From Verpa conica (lineage: Eukaryota; Ascomycota; Pezizomycetes; Pezizales; Morchellaceae), in NCBI GenBank assembly GCA_033030425.1, contig JAUFSD010000023.1:620001-684000 (forward strand): a DNA stretch of 64,000 nt, given 5' to 3'. A program made the translations under genes and the position numbers. Shown piece after piece: positions 11,081 to 30,665 of this stretch (position 1 is the stretch's first letter; each line of letters begins with the position of its first letter). The notes beneath the pieces are model-generated. The model was not told where the DNA came from, ran no database searches, and saw only the letters and a list, made by a program, of their open reading frames with translations.

Positions 11081-12438
11081 GATTTGAAAAAGAGTGTTAT
11101 TGGTGGAAAGTGTGCGGGAGATGAAGTTACTGGTCGCAAGGAAACGTAAGGTTCGATTCTGGGATATCCGCTTGGTGCTTGCTTATAAAAAAAAGCTATA
11201 TTGGGGCGTATATATATCATTGAATGGGATTTTTTATCTCCATAACGTATCAAGTTCCTACTATTGAATCAGATGTGGATACTACGTAAGTATATCAAGT
11301 TCACTGAAACGTAGCGTGGAAGTTTATCCACTCATAAAAATAGAAACACCTGTGAGGGAGTTGAAATACAATGTCATTGATCCCCTTTTGTCCTTGTTTT
11401 ATCTTTAAATTTGGGATGGTGTGGGCACGTACGAGTCTAGCCCAAAGGCTCTGGCAAGTAGACAATCTACACTACCTACAAACCTGAAAGACACATCTAC
11501 AGTCTCATCTTTAGGATTAAGTATAGATTTTAAAGATTTTAGTCCTTATACTAGTAAAAAACCGCCCAGATATACGTACGGCAATACCAACTACAGTCAT
11601 ACTATACCCCATAATTAATTATTGACACCGAAAACTAGAGGATTTTCGTATAAGATAGAAGACTACATGTAGAAATTAACGTGTGGGTTTAGGTATCGAT
11701 AGAGATATTGCGTCATTGCTAGGGGCAAATATAGAAAAGAGGTTATAAAGTCACTCTTTGACTGCTTGCATAATATATACAATTATTTTTCACTACCCCA
11801 GTACCACCAGATATTCTCGAGCTTTTATATGCAAGAAAAGGGGCAGGTTTCTATGTATTTTCTTAAATACTAGGAGCTTTATTAGGGCACAAATCCCTAC
11901 CTACCCACTACAAGATCTACCAGTTTTGATATCCTATTAGCCAGACGCAGATACTGCACATCCATCTTATCCTTTAGGCGTACAGCTTCCGGCAACAAAG
12001 ATCGAGAAACGTGAGATTCGAATTTAGGGTTTCTATTGGCTTTTCAGTATTGTGGCAAGGATTCTAGCAATTATACTGGCTGTAGGGCCCCTGCTCACTA
12101 ACCCTGGTTTCTCGATCTTTCCTGCCGGAGACTGTACTCATTGTTATCTATCGTGGCATTAAAATAATGGGATATAACTTAAAGAGAACACTATATTCAT
12201 AGTTCATCACTCGGTGCATAATATTTACTTCACAAAGAACGCAACAATCTCATTTGTAGCTCGATATATTAACTATTATTTCCTTCCCTAGAGTATTGTG
12301 CGGTATATAACCCGAAAATCTAAAAGAATATACCAATACTAAAAATTCGAAAGCATCAATATCATAACCTTTCCCAGCTTCCTATACATCCACAAGACCT
12401 TCCCTCGCGCCAAAATAAAAAGAAACCCAATGATCCAT
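11081..12438. other. Intergenic, AT-rich
   Basis: No gene is supported. The frames present are short and lack conserved motifs. This interval separates the promoter of the small gene at 10553 from the 3' end of CYP51. Confidence 0.5.
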
Positions 12439-14119
<1,681 letters not shown>

Positions 14120-14213
14120 GATGTCGTCAAACCAGCAAGAACTGTTAAGGACAACGTACGTGTACTTTTATAATAATAAAAAAAGGACGTAACGAAAGAA
14201 CCTCTGATGGAAT

Positions 14214-14285
14214 TGGATTGAAGAGGGGAGGGGAAGGGGTTAAGAGAGGAGGAAGAGAGAGGGAAGAGGAAGTGTAGATAGATAA
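14214..14285 (-). promoter_or_regulatory. Polypyrimidine (CT-rich on coding strand) tract upstream of CYP51
   Basis: Between about 95 and 165 bases upstream of the CYP51 start, the coding strand is almost pure C/T (AGAGGAAGAGAGAGGGAAG on the plus strand, with GAGGGGAGGGGAAGGGG nearby). CT-rich tracts near transcription starts are common in strongly expressed filamentous-fungal genes. No sterol-responsive element could be assigned with confidence. Confidence 0.4.
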
Positions 14286-15560
14286 TAAGTAGACGCGACT
14301 CAAAAAAAAAAAAAAAGAACCGTTCCCCTTTTTCCTCCCCTTAGCAGGGATTCTATAACCGCAGATAGATTTGCGAGATTAGCTTTCCTGGCTTTCTCGG
14401 CCACCTAACCCCCTTTCCTTCCACTCTCTCACCCCGTCATCTGGTTGTGGCGTGTTACCTCTTTCGTATTCGCTCCCGGAACACGAGTTTGCGTGGCACT
14501 AGCCGGATGGGGCTCCACCGCTCGGTGCGAAAACGGGCCAGCTAAACAATCTACCGACCGGATCATGAATCGTTCGCTGTCGTCCGATGGAGAGCCGGTG
14601 AGCCTCACTCCTCGTACCATATTCTACAGACACGGATATCTCATAGCCGTCAAGGAATAATGTAACAGGGTACGTCATGTCTTTTTTTTCTTACCTTCTA
14701 CAAAAATGTAATTGCCCCTCCAGTGATTCGCTGTATTTTTTTCCAGCTAAGGAATAAATTAACATAACTCCAAAGGAAATAAGCTTACAAAGCGGCCTTG
14801 TAGCAAAGACACTGCGGAAACGCTTAACACGAATACCTACACATGAACACGCAACAACATGCAATCGAAGAGGCCCATAGAACATTCCTATAAGGCTCCA
14901 TGGGGCCATATTCAACCCCGGGGAAATTCTGTCAGGGGCGGTTTACTAGACTAGCTCTATATAGTGGGGCTCTATAGCGCCAAAGTGAGTAATTGGTGGG
15001 TTATATTACTAAATGGCGCTATCAAATCACCACTTCGTAGTATTGTCAGACACATTTATTCACCTCACCTCACCCCCGAAATATATAATTACAATGATGC
15101 CCCCTCTTCCTTTCCACCTCTTCCCTACATGACCCATATCAGAGGAAAAACAACATAAAGGTATAAAAAAAAACCAATGCTCGCCCTATAGATAGTCAAC
15201 ACCCTTGTCAGCTTTTTTTCGTCCCCTCATCAACCACAATCCATTATACCGTCGCCTCAACATCTCGAATGGTATAACGAATGATGCAAAAAGTGTAATC
15301 CCAGGAAAGAAACAAAGCCTATATGTGATATAAAAATCGCGGGAGGAGGGACACAAACCCTCCCCAGTCCCTCCCCGGTCCCTACAGAAGACCAAAGGAA
15401 AAGAATAGGAAAAGGCTGGGAGAGTAAAATGAAATGAAACAAGAAGCCTAAATCCTACAAAAAAAAAAAGCCTCCAAACGCTACACCGCAGATAAGATAG
15501 TAATCAAACACAGACCACAAAAACAACATACAATCCATCTACTCATAACATGATCAAAAA
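14286..15560. other. Region between CYP51 promoter and checkpoint kinase 3' end
   Basis: No gene is supported. A 14-base A run lies at about 14301-14314. The part nearest 15560 is probably the 3' untranslated region of the checkpoint kinase. Confidence 0.5.
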
Positions 15561-17641
15561 CTACGCTGCTGCCTCTATCTCCGCCACGACTTCCGGTGAC
15601 ATCTCCTGGCTCGGCTCCTCATTCTCCTCATTCTCCCCATCCTCTGTTCCATTGGCCTGTGGCATCATTACACTTCCCTCATACTCACTCCCGTACAGCG
15701 TTTCATCCCCCCCTTTACCACCAACCCTCATAAAAGCCTTCTCCGCGGGTGCCAACTCTGCCTTCTCCTCTTCTGGTACTGTAGGAATGGCTGGCGCTTT
15801 CCCCTTCCCGTCAACAACCCTCTTTAGCCCAGGTGTATCAGCCAACAATGTCCGCTCCCTATCCACTTTCTTTCTCGCAAAGTTCAGCGTTTCCAGAGTC
15901 TCTGCAAGGCTTGCACACGAATCATTAAGGTTGGATGCTGTGATCCATGGATGTTTAAGTGCTTTATCTACAGTGATTCTCTGCTCGGGATCAACCTGAA
16001 GCATCTGTTCAATCAGGTCTAGCGCAGGGTCGGCAACAGAATCCCAGTATGGAGAAGGAAACTCGAAAAGGCCCTTCTTAATTTGATCAGAGAGTGTGTA
16101 TGGGTTTTGTGGGGTGTTGAGTTCATCCGAGAAGGGTGGGAAGCCGCAGAGACAGATGTAGAGGACTACACCAAGAGACCAGACGTCGACTGCACGGGTG
16201 TAGCGACGGTGTTTACTGCTTTGGAGGATCTCTGGGGCAACGTCTAAAATGTGGGTTAGTAGTGGTAGGATCGAGTGATAGGTAGATGACTTACAGCTTG
16301 GGGTTCCGCAAAGGGATGTAGTGAAAGAGTCCTCGCCAATGATCTTGGCAAGACCGAAATCCGCAAGTTTTACTGTAAGGTCCTTATCGCAGAGGAGGAT
16401 ATTCTCAGGCTTGATATCTCTGTGGACAATATTACGCTCGTGCTATAATATTTGTTAGCATAAACCAAATATTAGAGTTTGAGGTACCACAAAAACTTAC
16501 CAAATACTTAAGTCCGTTAAGCAGCTGAATGAAGATCTTCCTCGTTTCATCCTCACTCAGCTTACTCTTGTTGATTATATAATTAAATAGTTCCCCTTCA
16601 CTTGCCAACTCGAGAACTAGATAGACCCCATCCTCCTCATCGTAATTTCCTTGCAAACACAGTACATTTGGATGGCTCACACTCATTAGGACTGCAATCT
16701 CCTGCTGAAGCCCTGAAGTCCTAGATGCATCTTCGTTTCGCCTCTTTCTAAAAATCTTGACTGCGAACTCTTGCCCACTCTTCTTTTCAATTGCCAGGTG
16801 AACAGTCGCAAAATGGCCGCTCCCGAGCTGTTGCCCTAGATCATATGTGTCATGGAAAGCGCTGGAACACATTGTTACCGGGTACCGGAAGATATATTGT
16901 TTCCCCCCCGCAAACTCGACCTCGTCTCCAGTTTTCAGGACACGGCGGTTATTACGACCGACGATGACGCCTCCAACCCATGTTCCATTAGATGAGAGAT
17001 CCTCCAAGACTGCGACAGTCTGAGATCCACTGACTTCCTGGTTTCCACATTTTTCGTAAGTATTCTACTTTTAACCCTGGGTTTCCCCCAAAGGGGGAGG
17101 AGTGCCCATTAGCTACCTTGAAGATCACACAGTGCCGATTTGAAATAACCGGCTCATCAATCAACAAATCACACTCGGCATGTCTTCCCACGATAAATCC
17201 ATTTGGCGGCAACGACTTCTTCTTTGATTTTGGACCCCCCTTCTTTTTCTTCTTCTCCGGAGTTGCTGGGGGCGGCGCTTGCTTGTTTAGTTTGATGACC
17301 TCACTGTTCTTGTCGTTTAGTGGCCATAGATAGCCCCAAACGGTCTCATCAACCTCCTTCTTATCCAGGCCTTCCTCTGCAAGCGGGGGATAGTAAAATT
17401 GTGATGCAACCTGCGTGTTATCCTGCGGCGGGGGAGAAGAGGCCGGGGTACGCGTTATGTGCTCCTCAGGCTTTGTTGGGGTGGCTGGGTCTTCCACTAC
17501 GGTGGATGTTTCTTCTTCGTCTATTGGAGCACCTTTTATGCGTTGTGAACGACGGGGTTTTTTTGCTGCGCTATCTGGAGATGCAGGAGATGAAGGCTGA
17601 GAGGAAGAAAATGTTAGTGGGTCTGTACTACTAGTATTCAT
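15561..17641 (-). CDS. cds1: FHA-domain checkpoint kinase of the Chk2/Cds1/Rad53 family
   Basis: This Ser/Thr kinase relays DNA damage or replication stress signals. Four exons (17641-17117, 17064-16501, 16442-16295, 16243-15561) join in frame to 639 residues, with introns of 52, 58 and 51 bases. Order: a Ser/Pro-rich N-terminus with a few SQ/TQ sites; an FHA domain (about 150-230) with FIVGRHAECDLLI, ISNRHC and the SSNGTWV turn; then a kinase domain with LGSGHFATVHLA, Lys278 in FAVKIF, HRDIKPEN (catalytic Asp372) and DFGLAK (Asp391), the TSLCGTPSYVAPE activation segment and a WITASN end motif; then an acidic tail. A single FHA before the kinase fits Cds1/Chk2 and the Neurospora PRD-4 type rather than budding-yeast Rad53, which has two. 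An MCB element lies 313 bases upstream. Confidence 0.93.
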
Positions 17642-17953
17642 GGAGGGGAACAGAAATGATGATGGATGTGGTGGGGGGGGGGGGATTGTGGAATGAATGT
17701 AGGAGGTGGGAATGTTACCATATGGCGCTTCAAAACGCTGCTGTTATTACGAGGACTCATGATGATGGGATGAAGACCTTGTTTACTCGACTAGTCAAAA
17801 AAGAAGAGATGGTGTACCCGAAGGACGAACACGGGGGAGATGTGGACTCGGGTGACTGGTGGTGAAGCGCAAGACCGCGTCCTTGAGTAGGAGACGAGAA
17901 AGTGCGCGTAAAGGAGGAGAGCACGCGGTGCGGTCGGTGGGTGCAACACCCAG

Positions 17954-17959
17954 ACGCGT
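17954..17959. promoter_or_regulatory. MCB (ACGCGT) element upstream of the Chk2-type kinase
   Basis: ACGCGT lies 313 bases upstream of the kinase start, with a GCGCGTAAAGG look-alike at 17903. Another ACGCGT at 17450 is inside the first exon. MBF-type control is inferred from the motif. Confidence 0.45.
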
Positions 17960-18033
17960 AAAGGGGTGGGGACGGGATGGATGTAATCAACAGCCCGAGT
18001 GATCGCAGGTGCAGGAGGGGAGCAACGGGACCG

Positions 18034-18165
18034 GACGGGACAGGACAGGACAGGACAGGAGGACAGGACAGACAGGGCAAGACAGGGCAAGACAGGACAG
18101 CACAGGACAGCACAGGAGAGCACAGGGCAGACAGGACAAGACAAGACAGGCAAGCGACGGGAGAT
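18034..18165 (+). repeat. GACAG-type pentanucleotide tandem repeat
   Basis: About 130 bases are built from GACAG units and close variants (GGACA, GGGCAA, GCACA), strongly purine-biased on the plus strand. This is a simple tandem array about 400-520 bases upstream of the checkpoint kinase start. Frames open through it on both strands but encode only low-complexity sequence. Confidence 0.85.
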
Positions 18166-20231
18166 GTAGGGCGGGATGGAGAAGATAAAAGAGTAGGTAA
18201 TATGAAAGAAGAAGTACTGTACTCTAACTACTACTCTCTAATGGAGGGGGCTGTAGTGAGAAGCGTGGGTTGGCTTGGTTGGCTGTGGGGACTGGGCAGC
18301 CTGTCTGGTATCCTGTGGGAAAGGGTGATTTCCCCTCGTCTCCCACCAGGCCTAGAAACTGCTTCGAAGCTTTCGAGTCAACGGCAGAATTGCAAAGCGG
18401 ACTGCCCGTCCGGGTGTTACACCGCCCCAATAAATCGTCCTCAGCTCCAGTCACTAGCCCGGGGCAGGTAGTGATCCGCGCCTACCAGAGGTGTGGAGGT
18501 CATTCCTAGCCCTACACATCTACCAAAGAGCCTCTTGATCATCAGCCTTGGACATCTGCCCACTGTCTGTTATGTATAGTCCTGCTGCCTATCTTCTGTT
18601 TGAAACAGCGAAACACCTCTCCCCTTCTCCCTCCTCCTCATTCTCCTCCTCTCAAGTAGAGCATACATGTAGTACGTGCAAGGTCCGCCACTTAGGTGTA
18701 GGCAACAGAGCTCAATGCAGCAATCTGGTAAATCGTGATTCATCCTCCTTGCACCTTTACTGAGGGAGCTGCACGCAGGTTTTTGCTTATTCTATTTGAT
18801 TTTTTTTTTATCATAAAGGCGCATAATTGGGCGCCGTCCCAACCGCAGGTCCCACGCCACACCGCCGTGAAATGTCGTGGAACCAACATGATGGAAATAC
18901 CTCGAAGAAAAGGATATTCATATTCGAGGTGAAGAAGCTCGAGTGTTTGAATGCCCTCTCCCCAGCCTCGAGGAAAGAGGGGGGGGAATAAAACCGCATA
19001 GATAGCCGTACATACATATATATATACCCTAAGAAGACCGTCTAGCTCTAATCCCGTTATGCCCCCGGTACTAAAAGAGAGGCTCAGGATTAAGGACTAC
19101 GCCAAGATGTCTCTTTTGAGTCATCCGCGGAGCAGCTCTCTTTTTTTGGATTCACAACTCAACGGCAGCCAAGACTCGACTCGACCTATTTAGAGACTTG
19201 GCACAAAGTCTTCGATAAGGTTACATGTATTTTGTTTATCCACTGTTTTCCACGTGCCTGGCTTCTATCTTCCCCAAGATTTATATGTTTGGGTCCCCGC
19301 CGGTAGAAAAGTAATAGTCAAAAATAGTATGTCCCAGCGCGCAGAGGCGGCTCACCGGCTGACAGGCCCATCTGACAGATCCATGCGCCATACGGCCATC
19401 GCGTGAGACAGGGGGGATGGGATGGGGATGGAGATGTGGATGTGGATGAGAGGGAGAATGTCAGGCCTCGAGGAGATCAATGATCAGAGGTACTTACCCA
19501 GACAAAGAGGGTGAGAGAGGATCATATCATGTAGACAACAAGAACAACAGCCCTCTATTGGAGTGTTTGATTCAAGACTGCCCTATGCCACCTAATGCGG
19601 TGAGATTCTTCGCTGAACACGGCTTGCCGGGAGGAGGGGGCTGACGGATTTCCAATTCAATTCACGGCTTCCATCAGCCACATGGACTCCAGGGTAAGGG
19701 TAAAATTATTACAAGGGGCCAGCGAGATACTCACTAAATACAGCCAGGCCTTGAGTTCAGCTCGTTACATGTAATTGTGTCCTGTCTCTTCTCTCTCTTT
19801 GTCTCTTCAACGACTCTCCTCTCTCTCTCATACGTCTGCCTGCCTCTATCATTATATCCATTCTATCACCATCCCCCTCATCTGTCCACTTACAGTATAT
19901 CGACGATCCACTCCCTTTCGAAGCGCTTACTGTGTTACCGCATCTCATAATTCGCTTTAGGGGGCTAAGAGGCTGAAAGTGCTATAAACCTACAATCTGC
20001 TCATCAATCACCCGCTGCGCCCACTTTCACTACTCCCTACATATCCACCAGACTCCATCAACGGCTTAGGCTCTACACCTCTTTACGATAAACAGAAGAA
20101 CGATCGACGAGCACCGTGTGTGAAATCACTTGAAACGAAATTTAGTCTACTACTACTACGCCCATTCATTTTCCTTTAATCACCCCTATCTTTTCTATTG
20201 TTATTATTTTAGTGTTCTGTTCTTCAGAAAG
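18166..20231. other. Intergenic, two divergent promoters
   Basis: No gene is supported in these 2 kb. Short purine-rich GGGAT/GGATGT tracts occur at 19410-19450 and a CT-rich tract at 19790-19830. The kinase and the RhoGAP gene are transcribed away from each other, so their control regions probably lie at the two ends. Confidence 0.5.
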
Positions 20232-23226
20232 ATGCCTGGATTTGCGGATTCCTTTTGGTCGGGCGATTATGCTGGAGGTTAGTTTCTCTTCTTTTCTTTC
20301 GGGGGCACAAAGAAGTCCCGGTGCTCCCCTCCCTCCCCTCCCCACTTCGGAACCGACTTGGGCGGTTGTTGCATTAGGATTGTTGCGCTGACCTATCGGA
20401 TCTATGCGCTTAGGTCTCGGGGTTCTTTTCGGAAAGCTCCAACAGGGTGTAATAGAGAACCAGCAGATTCTCCAAGTTGCGAAATTACGGGCCGATACGG
20501 AAGACCTATATGGACAGAAGCTCGGGACCATTTCAGCGGGGTCTGAAAGACCGGGTGGGTTCTCGAGGGATGATGGTGCCAGTGTGCGAAAGGTGAGGAA
20601 CCGATAATGATAATTTCTCCTCCTCCACCCCCGTGGGCGCTGTTTGGGATCCGGGTTCTAACGATTCATATAGGCTTATGATGGATTAAGGAAGGAGATG
20701 GACGATGTAAGTATTCCCTCTACATTTGGTGAGCTACTATTTTAAGGTTTTCCCGGGGGTTAAACAATGATACAGGCTGGCCAGAATCATCGCAAAGTCG
20801 CGGGCAATATTCGACAACTTGTTATCGACCCATTTTCCCGCTGGTGTGAAGCTCACGAGGAACGCATTATCTCCTCCCACGATGACCTGCAGGGTCGAAT
20901 CAAGGCCCACGATAGACAGGCCGAGGCGGTGAAGAAGCTCCGCTCTCACTACTTCAATAAATGTCGTCTTGTTGAGGACCTTGAAGAGGAAACCAAGTTT
21001 ATCCAGGCAGCGCCGGAGACCCCAGCGTCGGCAACCGGCACAACCCCGCAGATTAAGTTACCGGATAACGATGATGGGGAGGACGATGAGGAGCCAATTG
21101 AAATTGGTGATCTCTTTTACCAGCCGGCGGAAGTCAAGAAGATTCTGAAACACATGTTGGAGACGATTCCACTCACGGAGGTGAAGGTTGCGATTTTAGG
21201 AACCTATCAGAATGTGTCCACTGGCGAGAATATCGTCAAGTTTATCCAGGAAAATCTTAACGCGACGTCTGTTTCTCACGCCGAACGGATTGGGCAGGAC
21301 TTTGTCTCGCATGGGTTTTTGAGACTGGTGGGAACTGTGGGAAATACATTCAGTAATAGTTCAAGATTGCATTACCAGTGGCGTCCTCAGGCATTCCAGA
21401 CTGCAGGGATCCAGCCGGGCAAGCCGTTGACCAGGGCCGAGACGATTAATGGGGATGTGGTTCCTAGCAGCCCAGTTACGACTGCGGCGATTGGTGATTA
21501 TTTGGGTGGGTTCTTGACCAACCAACATCCGAATGAGACCTCTTCTGCAAAGTTGAGGAGAGAGGCAAATGAGGCCGATGAGAGATATAAGGCAGGTGTT
21601 AAGAAGCTAGACTTGATGAGATGTACGCTGGAGGAGAGCATGATGGAGCATCTCAAGTTCATGGAGAGATGTGAGTTGGACCGTTTGAAGGCTATCAAAG
21701 CAGGTATGATAATCTCGGGAGTCTTCTTTACTTTACAGGGCCTGATTTGTGGTAGTTATTCTTGATTTCTCTGGAGCGATCTCGAATGTCATCCCTAGCA
21801 TTCAGTCTACTGTGGATAACATGCTCCTCTACCAGGAGACTGTTCAGCCACAGGGAGACCTGCGGTACATGCTCGAGTCTTACAGGACTGGATCATTCAT
21901 TCCCAAAGTTGTGACTTATGAGAGTTATTACAATTCTGTTGATGAGCAGACTTTTGGTATCGATCTTGAAGCCCGGGCCAGGGCTGACCGAAAGCGCGTA
22001 CCAGTCATTGTAACTAGCATCCTTACATATTTGGATCACCGTAAGTCACCAGATATAATAGAACATAGGATGTCACTCGCTCACATGTTGTAGATTATCC
22101 TGATCTCGAGGGAGATGAGGCTAGACGGGGAATTTGGCTTGTTGACGTCCCTCTTGCGGCTACACATCACCTGAGAAATGCGGTGAACAATGGAAAGGCA
22201 ATTCCGAAGGATATTCTTGCCAACTACGAAATCCCTATCGTTGCCAGTGTTTTGAAGCTTTATCTCCTTGAATTGCCGGATTCTCTTGTTTCTTCTCAGA
22301 AGTATGAGATCATCAAGACTGTTTATACTACACACGGTTCCGAGGGCGATGAGAAGGCTCGGTTGGCAGTTGTTCAGAACACCCTTGGAAGTCTTCCACT
22401 GACAAATATCGCAACTCTCGATGCAATTACCACCCACTTTACCCGCCTCATCGAGCTCACCTCTGCTGATGAGACATTCATCGCTGGCCTCGCCCACAGC
22501 CTCTCCTACTGCATCCTTCGCCCACGCGTTGAGTCCTCGCTAACCCAGCATGAGCGCCACTCCTACCGCCTTGTCCGTGACCTCTTCGCACATAAGGAGC
22601 AAGTCTTCGGTGAACTTAAGCGGGCGTCAACTCTAAATAGTGGCCGCGCTCGCGCAATCTCTACCGATGAGTCCCAGCGCCGTGCCCACGTTGAGGCCCG
22701 CAACCGCGCTGTCATCGGTGCAGCCCGCAGCCGGCCCTCCTCACCCGCACCAACGGGTCGGCATCGGCGGGATGTCTCCACGGATGGAGGGAACCGTTTT
22801 CCCATTCAAACTTCGCCCACCTCCAGCTCGCCTCGTAGTTCCGGACGCTACAGGCCTTCGTCCCTTGAAGTGCCTGGAGGCGCTTCATCCCTCGAACCAG
22901 CGAAAGAGTATGAGATTGACTCCATGAGGATGACGCAGGAACCGGATGTCATGCATCATGATTCTTCGGGTAACGATTCCCCACAAAGTGCAACGAACTC
23001 ACACAGTGGACTCGAGAAGAGTAATTCACTGTCTCGATCAAGCCATGCTTCAGGGAGTGGTGCGTCAGGGGCGAGGTTCCCAAGGAAGGGAGGTGTTGGT
23101 AGTCTTGCTAGGGCAGCTGCAAAGAGGGATTCGTTGTCGGCACCTGGGAATGATTCTGATGGTAGTGGTGCCGAAGAGGGAAGGTCTGTGGGCGTTAGCT
23201 TGACTGATCGCCCTATGGATGATTAG
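20232..23226 (+). CDS. F-BAR/DEP/RhoGAP protein, Rgd2/Rga8-like
   Basis: A predicted regulator of Rho-family GTPases at curved plasma membrane. Six exons: 20232-20277, 20414-20592, 20674-20706, 20776-21703, 21756-22040 and 22094-23226, joining to 867 residues. Order: an F-BAR (FCH) domain from residue 1 (MPGFADSFW, GLGVLFGKLQQGV, then NHRKVAGNIRQLV); a DEP-like segment (ERIGQDFVSHGFLRLVG ... LHYQWRP, about 255-295); the rest of the F-BAR coiled coil; a RhoGAP domain (about 460-635, with FGIDLE, VPVIVTSILTYLD, LANYEIPIVASVLKLYLLELP, VVQNTLGSLP); and a long Ser-rich tail. The DEP insertion inside the F-BAR matches the S. cerevisiae Rgd2/S. pombe Rga8 type. The usual GIFR arginine-finger motif reads GIWL here, so GAP activity is uncertain. 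A poly-T run and a CACTTG hexamer repeat lie in the 3' region. Confidence 0.88.
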
Positions 23227-24926
23227 ACGTTTTTTTTTTTGAGATGAATGGTGTTCTTGTGTATTTCTTTCTACCCCTTTTCTTTCTTCGTAACCTAGCA
23301 GCTCTGCCTTTCTGAAGCAAATTAATTATTACGTTTGCACTTGCACTTGCAATTTATTTGTACCGTTGTAGATATAATTTTTATGGAAACTTGCGGGTTG
23401 TTTGGGCCTGGTTGCTTAATTTCTATTTTTACTTTCGAAGCGGTACGGATCGAGGTTTCTAGTGATTGAAACTATGTGGTGTTCTTGTTGTGATTGGGTA
23501 TGCTATTTAGTAGTAAGGAATCCGCAGGCAGGTATCATCCCAGTGATTATAAAAAATATTGGAGTGTAGTATTTCATAATAAAATCTCAATATTATCTTA
23601 CCTATCGTACTGAATGAATGATAATCATAAGTAACCTACCGTACTGAGATGACATGACTTGCATAATGAACTAAGGTCTCACCAACTATACTACTCTAGC
23701 GCAAATACTCTCTTAATTTTATTTTTCACATTGGAGTATTTGGGGGAGTGAGCCAGACAGGAGTTATAAGTTAGGATAATTCACTTTGAGTTGGCCCTAT
23801 TTTATTAAGTTTATTATTTAGTGCCGTCACTTCAGTTTCGGTACTTCTCGTATCTAGTCTTTCTGTGCTAAGACTTTCACTTCGTCACCCTCCTCTCTCT
23901 CGTGGTATTTCTTGCTTCCTTCTTGGGGAGCGTGTATAAATGAAATTCAGAAAAACCTATTTGATGGCTGCCTAGAGGGTGAAGATGCAGTTCATGTATT
24001 ATCACTCGTAGCTTGGCGTTTTTTTGGTGTACTACAGTTAGTAAAAATAATTAGAAGAGGTTATGGGAACGTTTTTCTATAGTCTGGGTTTTGAATTTTG
24101 AGTTTCTTTTTTTTTTGTCTGGTATGTGTTGGTAGATGATGGGCACACTTGTTACTCCGAGAAGTGATGTGGGCGGAAGGGGAGGCTCTATCTCTTTGGC
24201 CATAGAAACTCTTGGTCCAGTTAATATGTGGGATTACCAGCTGGCCCATATCCTCCAACGTTGACAGCGGAGATTGCCGGCTTAACGTTAACTATTATGG
24301 AGAATGATAATAAGGTATGCAGAGGGGAAAAAAGATACCGCTGTATTTAAAATTATATTATTTAGAGTCTGTAACAAAATGGTTCCTTGACTAGAAGTAT
24401 ATCCCCTCCGATCTCACTTCGGGAATCAAACCACAGGCCTTGAGAGTTAGGGAGCTGATCCTTAATCGGTACAAGGGGCTATTTCTTTATGATATAAAGC
24501 CCTCTATTACTGAGGGTGGAGCGCCACTTACAGCTGATCCTTGTCTCAGTTCTTCCATTTCTATGTATAGTGTGTCTACATCACCAAACATCACTCGGGT
24601 TATTTTCTAGGCCCCATTCTTTATTTGATCTGTTTGAGGCTACCAAATAACTGGGTTTTAGGTTGACAGATAGTTGTTTCATCGCAACTTTGGTAATGGA
24701 TGTTACATGTTGTCTTAGTTGGCGTTGAAGTCAGGGGTACATGAACTTTAATCCGACCGTAGCTTGAAAGGAAGCCGTTTTATAAGACTGAGTTTGATCA
24801 CCATAACGCTTCGTTTGCGTAGAAATGCATAGGGTTATATTTTTCAGACCATATACTACTCACGATATCGTGCCAGGCTTATAGTATAATTAATAAATCA
24901 ACATCACTAACGAATAACTACTGGAA
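23227..24926. other. Intergenic, AT-rich with a possible tRNA relic
   Basis: No protein gene is supported. Three CACTTG hexamers stand at 23336-23353 in what is probably the 3' untranslated region of the RhoGAP gene. A decayed tRNA-like segment on the minus strand at about 24413-24483 keeps a B-box-like GGTTTGATTCC, but it does not fold into a good cloverleaf. Confidence 0.45.
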
Positions 24927-25388
24927 ATGAAGTATACAACTATTCTCTTCTACCCCTTCCTCGTGTCATCGCTCGCAATCAAGCACTCTACCCGAGAAGT
25001 ACGTGGTTCCGGCCATGTCTTCCCCGGAATCGAATTCTGGCCATCAAACACCCATCCCGAATGGCACTGCGAGACTACAGAAAACTCACCAAAATACGAC
25101 GACATCCATACTGTCGCAACCAACTACACAGATATAGGGAAACTAACCTATATAGGTGAGCCATCAGATAAACGTAGTGGAACAAGTTGCAATACTATGA
25201 TTATAAATGGAGGGGCTTTGGTTGAGCTTTGTGGAGATTATGGAATTGCTATCCCGAAGTTTACTGCTATTAGGGTTATGGGGGAGCTTATGGTTAGGTG
25301 TACCAAGGATTTTGGGGGCGTGAAGAGGGTGGCAGGGTGGGCCCTGTTTGAGACGAGGACTAAGATTAGTGTGGTTCCGGCGGAGTAG
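24927..25388 (+). CDS. Small secreted cysteine-containing protein, effector-like
   Basis: A single-exon protein of 153 residues. The first 17 residues (MKYTTILFYPFLVSSLA) form a typical signal peptide. The mature chain has four cysteines (in WHCE, SCNT, ELCGD and VRCT), enough for two disulfide bonds, and one N-glycosylation motif (NYT). It is rich in Gly and Val with alternating hydrophobic strands (TMIINGGALVELCGDYGI), which suggests a small beta-fold. I do not recognise a named family. Small size, a secretion signal and isolation in a repeat-rich AT-rich neighbourhood are common in fungal secreted effectors and antimicrobial proteins, but these traits do not prove a function. No intron is needed. 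Confidence 0.7.
   Translation: MKYTTILFYPFLVSSLAIKHSTREVRGSGHVFPGIEFWPSNTHPEWHCETTENSPKYDDIHTVATNYTDIGKLTYIGEPSDKRSGTSCNTMIINGGALVELCGDYGIAIPKFTAIRVMGELMVRCTKDFGGVKRVAGWALFETRTKISVVPAE

Positions 25389-30665
<5,277 letters not shown>

Noticed and set aside
17757..18471. Open frames through the GACAG repeat on both strands
   Set aside because: They encode only repeat-derived Pro/Cys/Ser or Asp/Arg/Thr sequence and have no conserved motif.
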